A stretch of DNA of 12,440 nt. It comes from Bacillota bacterium (GTDB lineage: Bacteria > Bacillota > Clostridia > Clostridiales > Clostridiaceae). The notes beneath the pieces were generated by a model, which saw only the letters and a list, made by a program, of their open reading frames with translations, had not been told where the DNA came from and ran no database searches. The DNA is taken from positions 1-12,440 of the forward strand of contig JAEXZL010000054.1 of assembly GCA_023451395.1 (NCBI GenBank), given 5' to 3'. The position numbers and the translations under genes are program-made. Shown here one piece after another: positions 1-7,384 of the stretch (its first letter is position 1; every line of letters begins with the position of its first letter).

Positions 1-2
1 GA

Positions 3-3000
3 ACAATGCCCATAGAAATGATTGCCATAGGCAAAGTAGAAATTCTTGGCACAATTGTTGATGAAGAAAACAACCCTGTTGAAGGAGTGGAGCTAAAAGT
101 AGAAGGATATTCCGAAGGAAGCAGTACTACCACGGAAGATGGAAGCTTTTCAGTAGAAGTTTATAAGGGACAAGAATACACTTTAAAGGCTTCCAAAAAG
201 GGATATCAGGAAAAAATAATTTTCACCCAAAAAGAAATCACAGAGGATAATAATAACATAGCAGAGCCGATTATATTAGAAAAGTATAAGTTCACTATAA
301 ATATTACACAGCCTAAGCATGGAAATATTGTACGAGCTGATAATAAGCCAATTGATGATAATAAAATAATTTTAAGCTATGGAGAATCCTTGGATCTAGT
401 AGTTAGAGGGAATGATGGCTTTGAGCTGAAAGAGGTTAGAATAAATGAAAGGCTTATAGATACTGATGAATCTGGAAAATTCTCTATATTAGATATAAAA
501 GAAAATATTAATGTTACAGCCTCCCTTAAGGATATGGCTCCTCCCATTTTTGGTGAAGTTACCGTATCTATGGAGGATCAATGGACTACTGAAAAAATCA
601 TTAGTTATAAAGTAAGTGACAATGATGAAGTTAAGGAAGTGTACTACTCATATGATAGATTTGTAAAGATTGAGGATATATTAAGCAATCTGGATAAGAC
701 TGTATGGGCAGCTGAAGATACAATAAAGGTTACTAAAAGCGGTATTATATATATTTATGCAGTAGATAATGCTGACAACATGCTAGAGATGGAAATAGAA
801 ATAAAAAAGATTGATACTACAGCTCCCAAGATAGGAGATATATTCCAAAAGGAAAGTGGAAGGCTTTGGTATAAAAAAATAACCTACAGCTTTGATATTG
901 AGGAAACAGAAAGTGGTATAGCAAAAGTATATTATGCTTCTAATGAGGATGCTTCTAAGGGCACTGATATTAAGATAATTGACGGCAAATATAGCTTTGA
1001 GGTTTCAAAAAATCAAAAGTGGTATATTTTTGCCATAGATAATGCTGGTAATAAAATTGTAGTTTCAAAGGAAACAAGCAATATAGATACTAAGGCTCCG
1101 GTTATTTCAGCTGTGAAAGCTTCCGATAAATGGGATACGGAGAAGAACTCAGTGAGCTTTCAGGTTAATGAAGAAAATAATCTATATAAAGTATATTATT
1201 CAACATTAAAGGAATATGAGGAAGGATCCCAAGAGTTAAAAGAAATCACTCCTATGGAAGGTAGCTATTACTTTGAAACTTCAGAAAATGGAACTTATTA
1301 TATATATGCAATTGACGGTGCAGGAAATGTGGGAAAGGCTTCTGTAGAGGTTAACCATATAGATAGGGACAAGCCAGAAATAAAAAAACTAGAAAAGAAT
1401 ACAGAAGGTGAATGGGATAAGGAAAGTGTTGTTATTAATATTATCGCAGAGGATACCCAATCTGGCATTGCAAAGGTGGTTTATTCCTCCATATATGGTA
1501 GCTATGATGAAGCTTATAACAAGGGAGGTCTCATTGAAGCTATTTATGAAAATGGAAAATACAAAGTGGAAGTACCGGATTCAGAATTTAATGGAAGATA
1601 CTATTTTTGGGCAGTAGATTCCGTGGATAATGTTTCTGATCATGCTTTTATAGAAATAAAGATTGATAGGACTGCACCTTCAAATCTAAAGCTTTCTTAT
1701 GTAGAAGATAAAGACAAGGGCTTTATTAAAAAGATTCTCAACATTATTACCTTTGGGATGTTCTTTAAGGATAAGATTCATATAACCATGGAAGCTAAGG
1801 ATAATAGAGAAAGCTTTGACAGTGGATTAGCTTATTATGAATATCAAATGGTCGCTAATGGTGATAGGCTTTCCGAAAATAAATGGGTTAAAGTTAACTC
1901 AGATAAAGAATCCGTTGAAGAAACGATACCCTACAAAGAGTTTTCTGGAAAGATATATTTTAGAGCCTGGGATAAGGCTGGCAATAGTGCAGAGGCTGTA
2001 ACGGATACTAAAGAGGGAACCCCTGTGGTAATGGATAGTGAAACTAGCTCCACAGCTCCCATAGTAAATACCAATGGATATGATGGAGGAGTATGGACGA
2101 ATAACCCTATAGTGATTTCCTTAAGCGGTGCAGCAACCCTTTCTGGAGTTGATTATTATGAATATAGGATTGATTATGCTAATCCAAACACAGAAGATAG
2201 AGGCTGGGAAAGGCTTCCGGAAACCGATGGAAAGCTTCCTCATGAGGCAGGAGGAACTATCAGCAATCAGATTACAATAGCTGACAACTTTAATGGAATA
2301 CTTTACTTCCGTGCTGTAGCTAACAACATGAATATAAGCCCTGAAAGTAGTGGAACCCTGGTTAGGCTTCAAAAATCTCTTCCAGAGAATGCAAGTCTAG
2401 GGATTAAAGAGTCTAATGGAAGTAATGACTGGTATGTGGGAAGCTATCCTTCTATAAAAATAGAAGAGCCCTTTATAAGTGAGTTTTCAGCTCCTGTATC
2501 CACTTATTATAAGCTGTGGAATACTACGAAAATGGAGACAGAGGATTCCGTAAGCTCAGTGCTTTTTGAAGGAAAAAACCTACCTGTTATAAAAGAGGAT
2601 GGTGTTTATAAGCTTAAGATATACACTGTAGACCTATCCGGTAACCACTGTAGTGACAGCGCTGTAATTATTAAAGAAATTAAAGTTGATATTACGGCAC
2701 CTGATAAGTTAGACATTATGGTTGAAGATATATCTATCTTAGCAAAAGAGAGCAATAGTATTTACTTTAACCTCTTTTATCCTAAGGAAATTAAGGTGAG
2801 GATGTCTGCAGATACTGACATAAGTGGCTTAAAAGCTTTAAGCTACCAGAAAGTAAAAAATCCTTATAATTATGATGAAAAGAATGGTACATGGTTGCCC
2901 TATAATTACCAAACAGGTATTGATATAGGACTCAACGATAAGTTCATAATATATTTTAAAGCTGAGGATATGGCTGGCAACACCACTATTGTAAACAGTG

Positions 3001-5231
3001 ATGGTGCTATTGTGGATGATAAGCCTCCAATGGGTGAAAATTACTCCCCCAATATAACAATAATCCCTGAAGCGGCAAATAAAAATGGATATTACAGCGG
3101 AGACGTTAAGGTTCAGCTACTTGCTACTGATCCCAAATATATGGGAAGCTCTCCGGATAGTAAAAATGGAGCTTATTCTGGTCTTGAAAAGCTATCCTAT
3201 AGAATTTTGGCAGAGGATAAAGTAACCAAGGAAGAAACCCTGATTATGGAAGGTGGAGACTCTGAAGTAATTAAGGATGAAGATGGTCTTATACAATCCT
3301 GGAAGGGCTATATTATCATTAACGGTAAAGAAAATAATAGCAATAGGGTTATAGTGGAGGTTACTGCAAAAGATAATGCTGGAAATGTTACCGTTACCAA
3401 AACTTCTGTAGGTGACATTAAAATTGATACCACCATTCCTAAGATAGAGGTTTCCTATAATAATAATAGGGCTGATTCACAAAACTTCTTTAAAGAAGAC
3501 CGCGTTGCAATTATTAAGGTTACAGAGAGAAATTTTAATAGCAATGATATGGCAATAAAAATTACTAATAGTGATGGAGAAATCCCTTCCGTAACTAGGT
3601 GGGATAAAATTAGCGGTTCAGGTAATGAAGATGGTACCATCCATACAGCTTTCATAAGCTTTAAAGCTGATGGAGACTACACCTTTAAAATAGAGTATAC
3701 AGACCTTGGGGGTAATAAAGCTGGTGCAGTTAACTATGGAGAAGGTACCATTTTCCCTGAAGAATTTACAATAGATAAAACATTGCCAAAAGTTACTGTT
3801 ACCTATGATAACAATAGTGCAAAGAATAGTAAGTTCTTTAATAAGGGTCGAACAGCTACCATAAGCGTTACAGAACACAACTTTAATCCTGCAAGAGCTA
3901 ACTATAGTGTTACAGCTAAGAAAAATGGAGCTTCCATAACTCCTCCTTCTCTTTCAAGCTGGAGCAGAAGTGGCGATGTATCAACAGCAAGAATCACTTA
4001 TGCCGAGGATGGAGATTATACCTTTGATTTTAAGCTTTCAGATATGGCGGGGAATGAAAATCAAAGAGTTAATTTTGCATCATCAGTAGCTTCAAAGGAT
4101 TTTGTAGTGGATAAAACTATTGAACCTCCAATCATAAAGGGTATTGTAAGTGGCAGTGCCTATAAGGGTGATGTTATTCCAGAAATTGATTTATCAGATA
4201 TAAATTATGAGAGCTATAAATTAGCACTTCTCCGCACTAGAAGGGGAGAAATTAATGCAGATGTTAGTAAGGAATTTTTAAAAGACCTTAATGCTTCTTC
4301 TCAAGGTGCTTCTGGGGTATTTAACACCTTCGAAAAGGTTAAAGAAAATGACGGAATATATACTCTTATTGCAATGGTAAATGATATGGCGGGAAATGAA
4401 GAGAGCAGCTCAGTGACCTTTTCCATAAACAGATTTGGCTCTGTATATGTATATAATGATTATTTAGCAGAGTTAAATAATACTTATGTTAAAGCAGTAA
4501 AGGATGATTTGGTTATCACTGAATTCAATCCTGATAAGCTTGTGGAGGGTTCTATAAACCTAGAAATAACCTTAGATGGAAAGCCTATATCTGAGCCTGT
4601 TTATGAGGTTTCTCCAGTGGTTAACGATTCCGTGGCTGTTGGAAGCAGCGGCTGGTATCAGTACGATTACTCCATAGCTGCCTCGAATTTTACTAAGGAT
4701 GGAATTTACAAGGTGGTAGTTTCTTCTGAGGATAAGGCGGGGAATAAACCTGAAACCATCAATTATGATGATGGAGAGGTATTATTCAGAGTGGATAATG
4801 TAGCTCCAGAGCTCTCAAATATAAAGGGCTTAGAGTCAAAATACTATAATGCAAAAGCTCTTGAAATAGATTTTGATGTATTTGATTCTATTGGACTAAA
4901 GGAAGCAAGTGTATATGTATCTGGGAAAGAAGTTGCGGTATTCAATGAATTTAATGATATTACTAACTTTACCGGTTCCTTTCAAGTAGGAGAGGGTATG
5001 AATCAGGAGATAAAAATAGTAGTGGAGGATTTAGCTGGTAATATTACTGATACCTCTGATGAGGCCTTTAAGCCAGAGTTTGTTTTTCAAAATAATATAA
5101 CTGTGTCCACCAATGCAATCATAAGGTGGTATGCAAATAAACCTTTATTCTGGTCTACTATTGCTGGAGCCCTAGCTCTATGTGCTGGAGGAACTCTCTT
5201 TGTACTAAAAAGAAAAAGTAAGCTTGTATAA
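3..5231 (+). CDS. Large Ig-repeat surface protein with C-terminal membrane anchor (5' partial)
   Basis: This is probably an extracellular stalk or adhesin held in the membrane by its C-terminus. Numbering residues from the ATG at 6, a carboxypeptidase-regulatory-like fold (VEILGTIVDEENNPVEGVEL, then DGSFSV) covers about 10-90. A divergent InlB-B-repeat-like domain covers about 93-175. About fourteen Ig-like domains follow, starting near 176, 270, 361, 453, 554, 678, 790, 895, 1004, 1141, 1257, 1369, 1476 and 1597. Most open with D-x-x-A/x-P and close with (A/V)xDxAGN. Residues 1715-1734 form a hydrophobic helix followed by KRKSKLV, a typical stop-transfer end with a positive cytoplasmic tail; there is no LPxTG motif. 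The ATG at 6 is unlikely to be the true start: codon 3-5 is in frame with no upstream stop, no ribosome site can be seen, and there is no signal peptide although the anchor needs an exported N-terminus. Arginine is mostly AGA/AGG. A link to the downstream secretion genes is inferred from position only. Confidence 0.85.
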   Translation, partial: TMPIEMIAIGKVEILGTIVDEENNPVEGVELKVEGYSEGSSTTTEDGSFSVEVYKGQEYTLKASKKGYQEKIIFTQKEITEDNNNIAEPIILEKYKFTINITQPKHGNIVRADNKPIDDNKIILSYGESLDLVVRGNDGFELKEVRINERLIDTDESGKFSILDIKENINVTASLKDMAPPIFGEVTVSMEDQWTTEKIISYKVSDNDEVKEVYYSYDRFVKIEDILSNLDKTVWAAEDTIKVTKSGIIYIYAVDNADNMLEMEIEIKKIDTTAPKIGDIFQKESGRLWYKKITYSFDIEETESGIAKVYYASNEDASKGTDIKIIDGKYSFEVSKNQKWYIFAIDNAGNKIVVSKETSNIDTKAPVISAVKASDKWDTEKNSVSFQVNEENNLYKVYYSTLKEYEEGSQELKEITPMEGSYYFETSENGTYYIYAIDGAGNVGKASVEVNHIDRDKPEIKKLEKNTEGEWDKESVVINIIAEDTQSGIAKVVYSSIYGSYDEAYNKGGLIEAIYENGKYKVEVPDSEFNGRYYFWAVDSVDNVSDHAFIEIKIDRTAPSNLKLSYVEDKDKGFIKKILNIITFGMFFKDKIHITMEAKDNRESFDSGLAYYEYQMVANGDRLSENKWVKVNSDKESVEETIPYKEFSGKIYFRAWDKAGNSAEAVTDTKEGTPVVMDSETSSTAPIVNTNGYDGGVWTNNPIVISLSGAATLSGVDYYEYRIDYANPNTEDRGWERLPETDGKLPHEAGGTISNQITIADNFNGILYFRAVANNMNISPESSGTLVRLQKSLPENASLGIKESNGSNDWYVGSYPSIKIEEPFISEFSAPVSTYYKLWNTTKMETEDSVSSVLFEGKNLPVIKEDGVYKLKIYTVDLSGNHCSDSAVIIKEIKVDITAPDKLDIMVEDISILAKESNSIYFNLFYPKEIKVRMSADTDISGLKALSYQKVKNPYNYDEKNGTWLPYNYQTGIDIGLNDKFIIYFKAEDMAGNTTIVNSDGAIVDDKPPMGENYSPNITIIPEAANKNGYYSGDVKVQLLATDPKYMGSSPDSKNGAYSGLEKLSYRILAEDKVTKEETLIMEGGDSEVIKDEDGLIQSWKGYIIINGKENNSNRVIVEVTAKDNAGNVTVTKTSVGDIKIDTTIPKIEVSYNNNRADSQNFFKEDRVAIIKVTERNFNSNDMAIKITNSDGEIPSVTRWDKISGSGNEDGTIHTAFISFKADGDYTFKIEYTDLGGNKAGAVNYGEGTIFPEEFTIDKTLPKVTVTYDNNSAKNSKFFNKGRTATISVTEHNFNPARANYSVTAKKNGASITPPSLSSWSRSGDVSTARITYAEDGDYTFDFKLSDMAGNENQRVNFASSVASKDFVVDKTIEPPIIKGIVSGSAYKGDVIPEIDLSDINYESYKLALLRTRRGEINADVSKEFLKDLNASSQGASGVFNTFEKVKENDGIYTLIAMVNDMAGNEESSSVTFSINRFGSVYVYNDYLAELNNTYVKAVKDDLVITEFNPDKLVEGSINLEITLDGKPISEPVYEVSPVVNDSVAVGSSGWYQYDYSIAASNFTKDGIYKVVVSSEDKAGNKPETINYDDGEVLFRVDNVAPELSNIKGLESKYYNAKALEIDFDVFDSIGLKEASVYVSGKEVAVFNEFNDITNFTGSFQVGEGMNQEIKIVVEDLAGNITDTSDEAFKPEFVFQNNITVSTNAIIRWYANKPLFWSTIAGALALCAGGTLFVLKRKSKLV
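3426..4109 (+). repeat. Two adjacent closely related Ig-like repeats within the surface protein
   Basis: Domains starting at residues about 1141 and 1257 (numbered from the ATG at 6) are much more alike than the other Ig-like units. Both have DxTxPK(I/V)xV, an NNN or NNS stretch, a FF(K/N)-acidic/basic turn, a VTExNFN motif, a central Trp, a GDYTF strand and a D(L/M)xGN turn. Similarity is also visible in the DNA (3441-3535 against 3789-3886), though with many substitutions. This looks like an old tandem duplication of one domain of about 115 residues, not a recent or unstable DNA repeat. Confidence 0.7.
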
Positions 5232-5248
5232 TAATGAAATGATAGTTT

Positions 5249-5292
5249 TTCAGCAAAGCCTATGGGGGGATTTCTCCCCATAGGCAGCTGAA
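5249..5292 (+). terminator. Strong stem-loop after the surface-protein gene, candidate terminator
   Basis: A perfect 10-base-pair stem GCCTATGGGG / CCCCATAGGC (5258-5267 with 5276-5285) encloses an 8-base loop. It is extended by an outer 6-base-pair stem TTCAGC / GCTGAA (5249-5254 with 5287-5292) across a small asymmetric internal loop (AAA against A). It starts 17 bases after the stop codon. A clear T-run does not follow on either strand, only GAATTATTT on the plus strand, so it is not a textbook intrinsic terminator. It may instead give leaky termination, RNA processing or 3'-end protection. Confidence 0.55.
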
Positions 5293-5349
5293 GAATTATT
5301 TATCAGAATTTATATAAAAGTTATTGATATGAACTGTGATAAATAATTC
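5293..5349. repeat. Perfect 13-base inverted repeat upstream of the secretion operon
   Basis: GAATTATTTATCA at 5293-5305 is exactly reverse-complementary to TGATAAATAATTC at 5337-5349, with 31 bases between the arms. It abuts the preceding hairpin. It lies 27 bases before the TTG start of the FHA gene and its right arm overlaps the best -10-like hexamer. It could be an operator for a dimeric regulator binding spaced half-sites or an A+T-rich RNA stem. The match is seen directly; the role is inferred. Confidence 0.6.
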
Positions 5350-5352
5350 AAT
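5324..5352 (+). promoter_or_regulatory. Weak candidate promoter for the secretion operon
   Basis: TTGATA at 5324-5329 (5 of 6 to the -35 consensus) is followed after 17 bases by TTCAAT at 5347-5352 (4 of 6 to the -10 consensus). The -10 overlaps the right arm of the inverted repeat, which would suit repression. Initiation near 5359 would leave a very short leader of about 18 bases before the TTG codon. Such matches are common by chance in A+T-rich DNA, so this is only tentative. Confidence 0.25.
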
Positions 5353-5363
5353 GATATTTGACT

Positions 5364-5379
5364 GGGGGTAAAAGAATTG
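5364..5379 (+). promoter_or_regulatory. Ribosome binding site deciding a TTG start
   Basis: GGGGGT at 5364-5369 lies 7 bases before TTG at 5377. The next in-frame ATG (about 5464) has no comparable purine-rich stretch and would remove a conserved-looking N-terminus. The TTG is therefore taken as the real start of the FHA protein. Confidence 0.7.
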
Positions 5380-6297
5380 AATACACTGATTGAAAATGGC
5401 ACACTCAGCGAAAAGGCTTGTGGTTCAAATTTTGCATATATATTAAATGATAGCAGCATCTTTATGTCTACGGAATATAAGGTGCTGCAGAATCAAGGAA
5501 ATGGCTTTGTTAAGTGTATGAAAATGAGTTACAACGGAAAGGTAGAACTCTATTATCTAGTAGCTGCACTGAAATCCTTTAGAACAATGCTTACTGCTCT
5601 TGATGGTGATAGTTTCCTAACCATTATAGCAAATCTCTTTGCCAATATTATTGATGCTAAAAATAACGGATTTTTATCTTGTGAAAATATTGAGGTATCT
5701 TTTGAGAAGTTTTTTGTGGATCCAACTACCTTTAAGGTGAGCTTAGTATATCTTCCCCTTAGAAGTCGTCTTTTTTCAGATTACTTTGCCTTTGAAAATG
5801 AATTAAGAACTAGCCTCATAAAAATCATTAATAGCATTGATGCATTGTCGTCATCAAAAACAATGCAGTTATCACTTGATCTTTCAAACGGGACTTTAGC
5901 TCTTGAAGATATTTATAGCAAAATAAAAGGTGGGACACTTATACAGAGAAAAACAAATGAGAAGGTAGAACAATACTTTGGAGGCAAAAAAGATAAGACT
6001 ATGCGTATCATTGCCATGAATGCACCGATGCGCGTTGTAATGGAGGTTACTAAAGATATATATGTAATAGGAAAGAATGTATCAACGGTGGATGGTGCAA
6101 TCACCTTCAATAAAGCTATCAGCCGGATCCACTGCCAGATTGATAGACGTAATGGTGAATATACCATTACCGATTTAGGTAGTGCCAATGGAACCTATGT
6201 CAATATGGTCAGGCTAGCAGAAAATAAGCCTCACCCTATTAAAAATGGAGATGTGGTAAGGCTGGCCAATAGTGATTTTCAAGTATCAATTGGATAA
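5377..6297 (+). CDS. FHA-domain protein with DUF6382-like N-terminal domain
   Basis: This 306-residue soluble protein is probably a cytosolic adaptor of the secretion system. The C-terminal part (about 208-306) is a forkhead-associated domain, with G232-K233 in the place of the usual GR, S249-R250-x-H252 and N271-G272-T273. These are the positions that contact phosphothreonine in the family, so binding to a phosphorylated partner is plausible. The N-terminal 180 residues resemble, from memory, the DUF6382 domain found in other clostridial FHA proteins. A stretch around 99-128 (FLSCENIEV, then FFVDPTTFKVSLVYLPL) has the look of a kinase-like catalytic-loop region, as in the EssB/YukC pseudokinase; that link is a guess. 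No signal peptide or membrane segment is visible, unlike EssB. It is the first gene of the compact operon and is followed after 14 bases by the ATPase. The FHA call is firm, the N-terminal call moderate. Confidence 0.85.
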   Translation: MNTLIENGTLSEKACGSNFAYILNDSSIFMSTEYKVLQNQGNGFVKCMKMSYNGKVELYYLVAALKSFRTMLTALDGDSFLTIIANLFANIIDAKNNGFLSCENIEVSFEKFFVDPTTFKVSLVYLPLRSRLFSDYFAFENELRTSLIKIINSIDALSSSKTMQLSLDLSNGTLALEDIYSKIKGGTLIQRKTNEKVEQYFGGKKDKTMRIIAMNAPMRVVMEVTKDIYVIGKNVSTVDGAITFNKAISRIHCQIDRRNGEYTITDLGSANGTYVNMVRLAENKPHPIKNGDVVRLANSDFQVSIG

Positions 6298-6314
6298 GGA
6301 AGGTGCACAAGATG
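6296..6314 (+). promoter_or_regulatory. Ribosome binding site deciding the ATPase start
   Basis: AAGGAAGG at 6296-6303 precedes ATG at 6312 by 8 bases. The alternative in-frame GTG at 6303 lies inside this Shine-Dalgarno sequence and has no site of its own, so ATG 6312 is chosen. The site overlaps the TAA stop (6295-6297) of the FHA gene, as expected for translational coupling. Confidence 0.8.
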
Positions 6315-7370
6315 AGAAGACCAAGAATAATAATAGTAGATACTGATGAAAACTATATAGTTCCTCTCCAGTTGAAGTTTGTGGAGGAATTCTTTGAAAA
6401 GATAGATTTAGAAATTATTAGCGATGAGAACTATTTTTCAGCCCTATTTAGGGAGCCTCAAAAAGCGGAAATTCTTATAGTTTCCGAGGAATTATATGAC
6501 TCCAGTATTAATAGGCATAATATCAGCAATATATTTGTCATGATGGATCAGTATGAAGAAGGAAACACTGATGAACTAAGCATCAACCGTCTTTTCAAGT
6601 ATACGAGCATCAAAGAATTATTTAATGAAATAACAGGTAAGAGTTCTGAAGTTTTGAATATAAAAGACGGTGGAAAGAAAGAACCTCAAATTGTTTTGGT
6701 ATGCTCTGCTTGTGGAGGCACTGGAAAAACAACTGTTGCTCTCGGCATCAGTTCCTCCTTAACTAAGAGCTATAAAAAAGTGCTGTATATCAATGCAAGC
6801 CACCTGCAGTCCTTCCAGAGAATACTGAAAAACCCAAGTGCAATTGCTGCAGCAGATGTTTATGCAAAGCTCTCAAATCCCAGCGGGTATGCTTATGAAG
6901 ATATAAAGCACGTAATTCGTAAAGAAGGTTTTAGTTATTTGCCTCCTTTTAAGGCAGCTTTGATGTCTTTAGGGCTTAAGTATTCTGTATATGAAAAGAT
7001 AGCATTATCTGCAAAAAAGTCCAATGATTACGATTATATAGTGATTGATGCTGATTCTACCTTTGATGAAGAAAAGGCTCAGCTCCTTAACATTGCTGAT
7101 AAAGTTATTGTTGTAACAGAGCAGACAGCAGCATCGGTATATGGGACGAATATCTTCGCTGCCAATATAAATGGTGTGAATACTGAAAAATATATTTTTA
7201 TTTGCAATAACTTTGATAAAGAAAAGGACAATGCTTTGATTTCACGGAGCATGGCCATGAAGTTTTCGGTGAATGATTATATTGAACATTATAACCATTA
7301 TGACCAGTTGAAATGTGAAGATTTGGCAAAGGATATAGGAATGCAGAAAACCGCCTTCCTTATCATTTAG
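6312..7370 (+). CDS. CpaE/TadZ/MinD-like ATPase with degenerate receiver domain
   Basis: This 352-residue cytosolic protein belongs to the SIMIBI ParA/MinD group, most like CpaE/TadZ proteins that position pilus machines. Residues 1-110 look like a response-regulator receiver fold (RPRIIIVDTDEN, then ILIVSEEL), but the usual phospho-acceptor aspartate position holds S58. The ATPase part starts near 127 with a P-loop C134-G-G-T-G-K139-T-T. K139 and the threonines are present, but the family's signature lysine before GG is replaced by C134. A Walker-B-like strand DYIVID ends at D246, and the VTEQTAASVYG segment near 270 matches the usual MinD/CpaE post-Walker-B region. Hydrolysis and dimerisation may therefore be altered. 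It sits between the FHA gene and the yukD-like gene with 14-base gaps, so it is probably part of the secretion machine or sets its location. Mycobacterial ESX-1 loci also encode a MinD-like protein (EspI), but common descent is not implied. The start was moved from GTG 6303 to ATG 6312 on ribosome-site grounds. Confidence 0.8.
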   Translation: MRRPRIIIVDTDENYIVPLQLKFVEEFFEKIDLEIISDENYFSALFREPQKAEILIVSEELYDSSINRHNISNIFVMMDQYEEGNTDELSINRLFKYTSIKELFNEITGKSSEVLNIKDGGKKEPQIVLVCSACGGTGKTTVALGISSSLTKSYKKVLYINASHLQSFQRILKNPSAIAAADVYAKLSNPSGYAYEDIKHVIRKEGFSYLPPFKAALMSLGLKYSVYEKIALSAKKSNDYDYIVIDADSTFDEEKAQLLNIADKVIVVTEQTAASVYGTNIFAANINGVNTEKYIFICNNFDKEKDNALISRSMAMKFSVNDYIEHYNHYDQLKCEDLAKDIGMQKTAFLII

Positions 7371-7384
7371 GAGGGACGATATTT

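Larger units (their letters stand above)
5232..5376 (+). other. Intergenic region with two consecutive dyad structures
   Basis: This 145-base gap separates the surface-protein gene from the secretion cluster and is far longer than the 11-14-base gaps between the downstream genes. It contains a strong hairpin (5249-5292), a perfect 13-base inverted repeat (5293-5305 with 5337-5349), a weak promoter-like pair and the ribosome site of the FHA gene. The layout suggests a transcription boundary or control point. No small open reading frame with a convincing ribosome site was seen. Confidence 0.7.

Noticed and set aside
6..8. ATG at 6 as the real start of the surface protein
   Set aside because: The frame stays open to the window edge, no ribosome site can be seen, and no signal peptide follows, so the gene most likely begins upstream.
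1719..1775. Internal transmembrane helix in the surface protein
   Set aside because: The segment is interrupted by lysines at both ends and embedded in Ig-like domain context; a membrane crossing here would break the topology of the remaining extracellular domains.
176..5100. Direct DNA repeats or CRISPR-like array in the Ig-domain region
   Set aside because: The repetition is at protein-motif level (DxxAP, DxAGN), with diverged DNA and no uniform repeat-spacer spacing.
5087..5281. Minus-strand open frame of 64 codons across the end of the surface-protein gene
   Set aside because: It is mostly antisense to the transmembrane anchor coding sequence and begins within the hairpin, with no family resemblance.
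5358..5387. Promoter TTGACT (5358) with TACACT (5382) after 18 bases
   Set aside because: The -10 would lie inside the FHA coding region, after the well-supported TTG start.
6303..6305. GTG at 6303 as the start of the CpaE-like ATPase
   Set aside because: It lies within the Shine-Dalgarno sequence that serves ATG 6312 and has no suitable site of its own.
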